Below are positions 58,628 to 64,000 of a stretch of DNA of 64,000 bases, piece after piece. Below the pieces are notes generated by a model that saw only the letters and a program-made list of their open reading frames with translations, did not search any database and was not told the origin of the DNA. Source of the stretch: JADJRG01 sp964474905 (GTDB lineage: Bacteria; Myxococcota_A; Polyangia; Nannocystales; Nannocystaceae); assembly GCA_964474905.1 (NCBI GenBank), contig CAYYUP010000007.1:92487-156486 (forward strand), written 5' to 3'. The number at the start of each line of letters is the position of its first letter. Position 1 is the stretch's first letter. Position numbers and translations under genes: made by a program.

Positions 58628-61294
58628 CTAAATGACGACGTTGATCAGCTTGCCCGGTACGTAGATCACCCGCCTGGGCGTCTTGCCCTCGAGATACCGC
58701 AGGATCTCCTTAGCGCCGAGCGCCAGGGCGATAAGCTGGTCCTTTGTCGCCCCCTGGGGAGCCTCGATCTGCGCCCGCTTCTTGCCGTTGACCTGGACGA
58801 CAAGCATCCACGTCTCGTCGACCAAAAGCGCGGGATCGACGGTCGGCCAGGGCGCCCGGGCGAGGCTCTCGGCATTGCCCAGCTCGCACCAAAGCTCCTC
58901 CGCCAAGTGCGGGGCAAAGGGTGCGAGCAGGATCAAAAATTTCTCGACAACACCGCGGGCCAAGGGCTCCGCGAGCTGGCCGGCCTCCTTGACGAAGATC
59001 ATCATCGCCGCGATCGCAGTGTTAAAGCTGAGACGATCGATGCGTTTGCCGACCTGATCGATGGTGCGATGCAGCAGTCGCCGCTGCCGATCGCTGCCCT
59101 CACCCGGAGCGAGCGAGCGGCGGATGTCGGCGCCCTCTTCTCGGTCGTCAAAGATCAGGCGATAGACCCGCTGCAAGAAGCGATGGCACCCGCTCACGCC
59201 CTCCGGCTGCCAGGGTGCGCTGTGCTCCAGCGGCCCCATAAACATCTCGTAGAGGCGCATCGTATCGGCCCCGTACTCGTGGATCACGTCGTCCGGGTTG
59301 ATGACGTTGCCGCGGCTCTTGGACATTTTCTCCCATTGCACGCGGACCGCCTCGCCCGTGCCCTTGACGGCAAAGCTGAGGTTCTCGCCCTCGCCCATGG
59401 AGTCGACCTCGGAGGGCCCAAAGGTCACCAGATCGCCGCTCTCGTCGCGACGCGCCGGCGAGGGGTGATAGGTGGCGCCCAACACCATGCCCTGATTGAC
59501 CAGCTTGGCGAAGGGCTCGGCGCACCCGACATGCCCCAGATCAAAGAGCATTTTATGCCAAAAACGGGCGTAAAGTAGGTGTAGCACCGCGTGTTCGGCC
59601 CCGCCGATGTAGAGATCCACCGGCAGCCAGTAGTCCGCGGCCTCCCTCGAAAAGGGCGCCTCGGCGTTTTGCGGGTCCATAAAGCGCAGGTAGTACCAGC
59701 ACGATCCGGCCCACTGCGGCATCGTATTGGTTTCGCGGATCGAACCGTCTGCGAGCTCGCGCCAGGCACTCGCCTTGGCCAGCGGCGGCTCGCCACTCTC
59801 GCTCGGACCAAAGTCCTCCATCTCCGGCAGCCGCACCGGCAGCTCGTCGTCGGCGACGGCAACGACCTCCCCGTCCGGACGATGCACCAGCGGAAAAGGC
59901 TCGCCCCAGTAGCGCTGCCGCGAGAACAACCAGTCGCGCAGCTTGAAGGTCACGCGCCGACGACCGATGCCCTTGCCCTCCAGGTGCTCGATCATGCGGG
60001 CCTTGGCCGCATCCGTGCCCAGACCGTCGAGGAACCCCGAGTTGACCGCGACCCCCTCGCCGACAAATGCCTGCCCCGGCACCGCCCCTTCGCCGCGCAC
60101 AACCTCGATAATATCGATGCCCATCGCCGTCGCAAAGGCGTGGTCGCGCAGGTCGTGACCGGGCACCGCCATGATCGCACCGGTGCCGTAACCCATCAGC
60201 ACGTAGTCGCTGATCCACACCGGAATCGCCTGACCGTTGACGGGGTTGGTCGCGTAGGCGCCGGTGAACACCCCGGTCTTCGCCCCCTCCGCGGCCTCGG
60301 CCTGACGCTCGCGCTCACTCCGTCGGGCGGTGCGACTCACATAGGCCTCGACCGCCCCGCGCTGCTCGCTTGTCGTGACCTCGGCGACCAACGCATGCTC
60401 GGGCGCCAGCACCATGTAGGTCGCGCCAAAGAGCGTATCGGGGCGGGTCGTGAAGACGGTGATCGTGCCCTCGGGGCCGGCGACACCAACCGCCTGAAAA
60501 TCGACCTCGGCGCCCTCCGATCGACCGATCCAATGGCGCTGCATCTCGATCACACTGGGCGACCAATCCAGGCCCTCTAGATCCCGGAGCAGGCGCTCTG
60601 CATAGGCCGTGATCCGCAGCATCCACTGACGCATCGGCCGGCGCACAACCTCGAGTCCGCGCTCGACATGCTCGGCGACCTCCTCGTTGGCGAGCACCAC
60701 CCGCAGCGCCGGGCACCAGTTGACCGGCGCATCGTGCATGTAGGCCAAGCGATGTTGATCGCGGTAGCTCGCGACCGCGACCTGCCCCTCATCGGCGATC
60801 TCCGACGGGATCGGCAGCTCGGCGATCGGCCGCGCCCGTCCCTGCTCGTCGTCGTACCACGAGCCCCAGATCTGCAGGAAGATCCACTGGGTCCAGCGGT
60901 AGTACTGGGGGGAGGTGGTATCGATCTCCCGCGACCAATCGTACGAAAATCCCAGCAGCTTGAGCTGCCGCTTAAAATTATCGATGCACTCCGCGGTGCG
61001 CTTGGCCGGATGCGTGCCGGTCTTGATCGCGTACTGCTCGGCGGGCAGACCAAAGGCGTCCCAGCCCATCGGATGCAGCACATTAAAGCCGCGCATGCGC
61101 TTGTAACGGGCGACGATGTCGGTCGCCGTGTACCCCTCGGGATGACCGACGTGCAGCCCGTTGCCCGACGGATAGGGGAACATGTCGAGGGCGTAGTACT
61201 TCGGCCGCTCGGGGTCCAAGTCGGCGCGGAACGTGCTGTGCTCGTCCCAGTAGCGCTGCCAGCGGGCTTCGATCGCGCGAAAGTCGTAGGTCAT
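58628..61294 (-). CDS. leuS: Leucyl-tRNA synthetase
   Basis: 888 residues from the ATG at 61294 (a longer in-frame start adds 13 Ala-rich residues). It attaches leucine to tRNA-Leu. Class I signature HVGH (48-51, in the usual PYPSGNGLHVGH context) and KMSKS (656-660) are intact. The CP1 editing domain is present (TTRPDTLFG 282-290 and GHDLRD 379-384), so proofreading of wrong amino acids should work. The bacterial C-terminal domain ends VPGKLINVVI. Length is normal. Confidence 0.97.
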   Translation of the reverse strand: MTYDFRAIEARWQRYWDEHSTFRADLDPERPKYYALDMFPYPSGNGLHVGHPEGYTATDIVARYKRMRGFNVLHPMGWDAFGLPAEQYAIKTGTHPAKRTAECIDNFKRQLKLLGFSYDWSREIDTTSPQYYRWTQWIFLQIWGSWYDDEQGRARPIAELPIPSEIADEGQVAVASYRDQHRLAYMHDAPVNWCPALRVVLANEEVAEHVERGLEVVRRPMRQWMLRITAYAERLLRDLEGLDWSPSVIEMQRHWIGRSEGAEVDFQAVGVAGPEGTITVFTTRPDTLFGATYMVLAPEHALVAEVTTSEQRGAVEAYVSRTARRSERERQAEAAEGAKTGVFTGAYATNPVNGQAIPVWISDYVLMGYGTGAIMAVPGHDLRDHAFATAMGIDIIEVVRGEGAVPGQAFVGEGVAVNSGFLDGLGTDAAKARMIEHLEGKGIGRRRVTFKLRDWLFSRQRYWGEPFPLVHRPDGEVVAVADDELPVRLPEMEDFGPSESGEPPLAKASAWRELADGSIRETNTMPQWAGSCWYYLRFMDPQNAEAPFSREAADYWLPVDLYIGGAEHAVLHLLYARFWHKMLFDLGHVGCAEPFAKLVNQGMVLGATYHPSPARRDESGDLVTFGPSEVDSMGEGENLSFAVKGTGEAVRVQWEKMSKSRGNVINPDDVIHEYGADTMRLYEMFMGPLEHSAPWQPEGVSGCHRFLQRVYRLIFDDREEGADIRRSLAPGEGSDRQRRLLHRTIDQVGKRIDRLSFNTAIAAMMIFVKEAGQLAEPLARGVVEKFLILLAPFAPHLAEELWCELGNAESLARAPWPTVDPALLVDETWMLVVQVNGKKRAQIEAPQGATKDQLIALALGAKEILRYLEGKTPRRVIYVPGKLINVVI

Positions 61295-61404
61295 GGCGGC
61301 GGCAAAGCTAGTCGCCGCGGCCGCAATTGCCAAGCTCCGAGAGACGATGCGACGAGCTTCACACCCTGAGCGTTTTTGAGCGCGAATTCCCGCAAACGCC
61401 CGGC

Positions 61405-61929
61405 TCAGGGCTCGCCACAGGGCCCGCCGAGCTCTTCGACGTAAATCCTGGCCCGCGCCTCGACCTCGTCCGCGCTCGCGAGCACCACCGACTCACCGCC
61501 GCTCTCACCAAAGCAGAGGTGCTGCTCGCCGGTCTCTGTCAGCGTGATGGCCTCGATTTGGTACTTGCCGGAACTCGGCACATCGACCGTCATCGGCTTC
61601 GCCACCGTCGCGTTTGGGCAGGCCGCAGTCGGCCCGACCCACGACCGGTAGTCACCGGCAGGCAGGGTGCAGGGAGCGGGCGGCGAGCCGATGCAGCCGA
61701 CTCGACTCGCCCGCAAAAAGACATGGGTCGCACCGATCGTGCCGCAGAGATCCAAGAGGTCGACCTCGGCCGCGAAGCGCACGTGCGGATCGGGATTGTC
61801 GGGCTCACTCTCGCCGGCGCTGGCCGACTCGCCGTCATCGCTGCCATCGCTGCCATCGCAGGCCAAGGACCCGGACAAGAGCACACATAGACATAGACTT
61901 GCGGCGGAGATCTGCGCGCGGACGAACAT
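61405..61929 (-). CDS. Lipoprotein with a putative beta domain, function unknown
   Basis: 174 residues. Lipobox SLAC (Cys24), then a Ser/Asp/Glu stretch to about residue 47. The remaining 125 residues hold six Cys (LCGTIG, VGCIG, CTLPAGDY, ACPNAT, LCFGESGG, PCGEP) and repeated beta-like segments (DVPSSGKYQIEAI, RARIYVEEL). Such domains resemble pre-peptidase-type or ice-binding-free beta sandwiches, but I cannot assign one. Probably on the cell surface; stands alone. Confidence 0.72.
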   Translation of the reverse strand: MFVRAQISAASLCLCVLLSGSLACDGSDGSDDGESASAGESEPDNPDPHVRFAAEVDLLDLCGTIGATHVFLRASRVGCIGSPPAPCTLPAGDYRSWVGPTAACPNATVAKPMTVDVPSSGKYQIEAITLTETGEQHLCFGESGGESVVLASADEVEARARIYVEELGGPCGEP

Positions 61930-62074
61930 CGTGTCTCCGTTGTCGCCGATCGAGAGGCCCTAATCAAGCAGCGGAATCCTCGGGATCCGCCGAACATCTG
62001 GCGGCTCGCGGGCCAGGGCCCGGCATTTCCTCGGCGAGCCCGAGCCGCTCTCCCGTAGACTCTTGGAAGACCCC

Positions 62075-62917
62075 ATGGTGATGCTTCCTCACAGCCCGCA
62101 GCTCCGCCTATCGCTCTTGCTCGTCACTGCCCTGCCGCTCGCCAACTGCAACGGCGACGACACAGGCTCGGGCTCGGGCACCACAAGCTCGGCCCCGGCA
62201 ACCACCAGCTCCACCTCGGCCACCGCTTCCACATCCTCGAGCACCTCCGGCCCCACAAGCTCGGCCTCGAGCGCCGCCAGCTCCGACTCCGACACATCCG
62301 CAAGCTCCAGCTCGGCCGGAACAACCTCCACCAGCGGCGAAACCAGCACCGGCGATACCACCGGCGAACCCACCGGCGATACCACCGGCGACTCCACTGG
62401 CATCGTTGAACCCGACCCGATCCCGGTCCACGAAATCCCGGGGCTCGAATCGATCACCTTCTGGGAGCGCAGCGGCGGCAATGCGCCGACTGCCTATACC
62501 TTTGACGTTCTCGGCACCGAGCTGACAGTTGCCCTGCCGGATCCGCTCAGCGACCAAAGCCACGACATCAAGGGCGTGACCACTGAGTTTTACGACGTCT
62601 ACTACTCGGATATTGACGGCATATTTGATCTCAACGGCTCCTACCTGACGATCGCGGGCGCCTTCGGCCAAACCCTGCCCGCTGGCGGCGGCCTCAATCT
62701 CGCCGAAATCTCGCTCAACTACTCAAATGATAAGGTCGAATTCGGATCCTATGTCGCCTCTTTCGTCGCTCTCGGCGACAACGCGGCCCCCGACACCGCA
62801 CCTCTGTCGATCGACGGCGACCTCCAGACCCATACTACAATGGGCAACAATGCAAACGACCCTGAAATGCGCCTGCGTGTCACACTAGGGTTTAAATCAT
62901 CGTTAATGCCCCAGTAG
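62075..62917 (+). CDS. Lipoprotein with Ser/Thr linker and unknown beta domain
   Basis: 280 residues from the ATG at 62075 (GGAAG about 7 bases upstream; an in-frame TTG lies 12 bases earlier). Lipobox PLANC (Cys25). The linker to about residue 110 is Ser/Thr/Ala with TGDTTGEPTGD repeats. The 165-residue C-terminal region is a single beta-rich domain (VHEIPGLESITFWE, TAYTFDVLGTELTVAL, YLTIAGAFGQ, VEFGSYVASFVALG) with no Cys. No family recognised. Confidence 0.75.
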   Translation: MVMLPHSPQLRLSLLLVTALPLANCNGDDTGSGSGTTSSAPATTSSTSATASTSSSTSGPTSSASSAASSDSDTSASSSSAGTTSTSGETSTGDTTGEPTGDTTGDSTGIVEPDPIPVHEIPGLESITFWERSGGNAPTAYTFDVLGTELTVALPDPLSDQSHDIKGVTTEFYDVYYSDIDGIFDLNGSYLTIAGAFGQTLPAGGGLNLAEISLNYSNDKVEFGSYVASFVALGDNAAPDTAPLSIDGDLQTHTTMGNNANDPEMRLRVTLGFKSSLMPQ

Positions 62918-62982
62918 CACCGACGCTGCGCATTTTGCCCATCCTCAACACACTGGAGACATCGCCCGATTCGGCCATCAGC

Positions 62983-63945
62983 ATGCTTCCTCGGTCCACA
63001 GCTAGCTGGCCCCCGCTCGGCCGCGTGATCGTCGGCATCGCCCTGCTGCACGGCCTGTCGCTGCTCGGCTGCGAGGCCCCCTGCCCGGCGGAGTCAGTTC
63101 TCAATTGCGGTCACCGAGGCCACGGCATCTCGGGCCCAGACAACCCCTATCCAGAGAATACGATCCCCGCCTTCAAGCAGGCCGAACTCGTGGGCGCGCA
63201 GATGATCGAGCTCGACGTCATGCACTCGGCAGATCACGAGTTGATGGTCATTCACGACTACGCCCTCGGCCGCACGACCCCTAGGCCCTCCGATCCCTGC
63301 GCGCCGATCTGTATTGGCAGTTTAAAGGCAGCCGAATTGCGCTCCCTCGACGCCGGCTTTGGCAGCCCCTTAGTTGGTACAGGTGTGACAATGCCCACCC
63401 TGGACGAGGCCTTGGCGGCGATCCAAATCGGCATCAACGTCGAGATCAAAGCCTCTTCGTATCCCCGTATCTATCCCAAAATGGGCTGCAAAGACCAATC
63501 CCAATTCAAGGAGCGCTGCCCCGACGCAGATCGAGAGAAACTCGCATACGACGTAGTCGAAGCCCTGCACCGAGACCCCGTCGACAGGGATCGCGTGGTC
63601 ATCAGCTCCTTCGATCTAGAAGTACTCATGGCGGTCCACAGGATCGATCCGTCCATCCACCTCAACCACTTGATGGGCAAACACAGCGATCTGCACCTGG
63701 CACACGCGTTGTCCAAAGCCGGCATCGACTCCCTCGATCTGCCCAGCTCGCCGCGAATCTTAAGGCAAACCCAGAAGATCACCAAAGCTGGACTCGAGGC
63801 CAATGCCTGGGCGGTCGACGACGCCTCAACCATGAAAAAGCTTCTCGGCAGCGGCCTGTCGATGCTCGTCACCGACCGACCGGATCTGCTTAAAGAGACC
63901 AAAGATGCCTGGTGCACCAGTTACCGCGCCGAGTACCCCCAATAG
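62983..63945 (+). CDS. Glycerophosphodiester phosphodiesterase lipoprotein
   Basis: 320 residues from the ATG at 62983. Lipobox SLLGC (Cys30). The TIM-barrel GDPD motifs are complete: GHRGHG (H44, R45), PENT (58-61), IELDVM with E76 and D78, MVIHD with H91, and NVEIK. It would hydrolyse deacylated phospholipids to glycerol-3-phosphate and an alcohol, with calcium, at the outer membrane. The last part (ANAWAVDD, LVTDRPDLL) fits the usual C-terminus. It follows the previous lipoprotein by 65 bases and may share its transcript. Confidence 0.92.
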   Translation: MLPRSTASWPPLGRVIVGIALLHGLSLLGCEAPCPAESVLNCGHRGHGISGPDNPYPENTIPAFKQAELVGAQMIELDVMHSADHELMVIHDYALGRTTPRPSDPCAPICIGSLKAAELRSLDAGFGSPLVGTGVTMPTLDEALAAIQIGINVEIKASSYPRIYPKMGCKDQSQFKERCPDADREKLAYDVVEALHRDPVDRDRVVISSFDLEVLMAVHRIDPSIHLNHLMGKHSDLHLAHALSKAGIDSLDLPSSPRILRQTQKITKAGLEANAWAVDDASTMKKLLGSGLSMLVTDRPDLLKETKDAWCTSYRAEYPQ

Positions 63946-64000
63946 CGAGGGATTCAGCTCCGTGCATTGGCTCATCGAGGTCGATGTCTTTCCCGTCACC

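Overview
The window looks like a draft (probably metagenome-assembled) chromosome scaffold of a myxobacterium, most plausibly of the Nannocystaceae / Nannocystineae. By eye the coding sequence is strongly GC-rich. About a dozen predicted lipoproteins carry very long Ser/Thr/Gly/Glu linkers right after the lipidated Cys. Families typical of this group are present: myxobacterial disulfide repeats, IgGFc-binding-like and choice-of-anchor-L-like secreted proteins, a fused Tat xanthine-dehydrogenase-type enzyme, T6SS genes and complex two-component proteins. Three runs of 100 N mark scaffold joins (6691-6790, 15001-15100, 43096-43195). The first is flanked by an exact 55-bp duplication and is almost certainly an artefact. 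No rRNA, tRNA or CRISPR array was seen.

Layout. 0-6.7 kb: end of a secreted protein, an M14 carboxypeptidase, an HTTM membrane-protein pair, cysC, a LamG lipoprotein, an IgGFc remnant and an SMP-30-like lipoprotein. 6.9-12.5 kb: a signalling locus. A hybrid histidine kinase is divergent from a membrane HPt protein, and a degenerate-kinase/receiver/adenylate-cyclase protein follows the HPt gene; together they could form a full phosphorelay to cAMP. 12.5-19.4 kb: an SDR, trmA, a two-TM envelope protein broken by a gap and a frameshift, a pentapeptide-repeat membrane protein, a two-gene membrane operon and a CAP lipoprotein. 19.5-21.6 kb: the conserved rplU-rpmA-obgE operon, with a large acidic insertion in ObgE. 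22-31.6 kb: a lytic transglycosylase, a VWA lipoprotein, a small T6SS baseplate operon tssE-F-G divergent from an FHA/beta-propeller gene, and a DUF5995 protein. 31.8-38.1 kb: an acyltransferase, glucan phosphorylase, a YtkA/FixH-like lipoprotein, a Cys-rich lipoprotein and a copper-monooxygenase-like lipoprotein.

38.2-48.3 kb is the most unusual part. A large secreted-protein gene (about 738 codons, minus strand, N-terminal disulfide repeats plus three beta domains) is cut in two by a roughly 6.2-kb element (longer if the internal gap hides sequence). A 21-bp perfect direct repeat lies at the two junctions in the same codon phase, so recombination between the copies would restore one continuous reading frame. 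Just inside each junction are short direct repeats resembling integrase arm-type sites. A tyrosine recombinase starts beside the right end. The cargo is an AT-rich Cys-rich lipoprotein with a 70-bp inverted repeat nearby on both sides, a gene hidden in the gap and a PHP-type lipoprotein. A truncated paralogue of the interrupted gene lies just to its left.

48.3-64 kb: an acyltransferase-fold protein lacking its HX4D residues, an aldehyde/xanthine-oxidase-type operon (fused Fe-S/Moco subunit, FAD/4Fe-4S subunit, tiny Cys-rich protein), a membrane sulfatase-like protein with a Ca-binding-type motif, a Sel1-repeat lipoprotein, an alpha/beta hydrolase, leuS, and three lipoproteins, the last a glycerophosphodiester phosphodiesterase.
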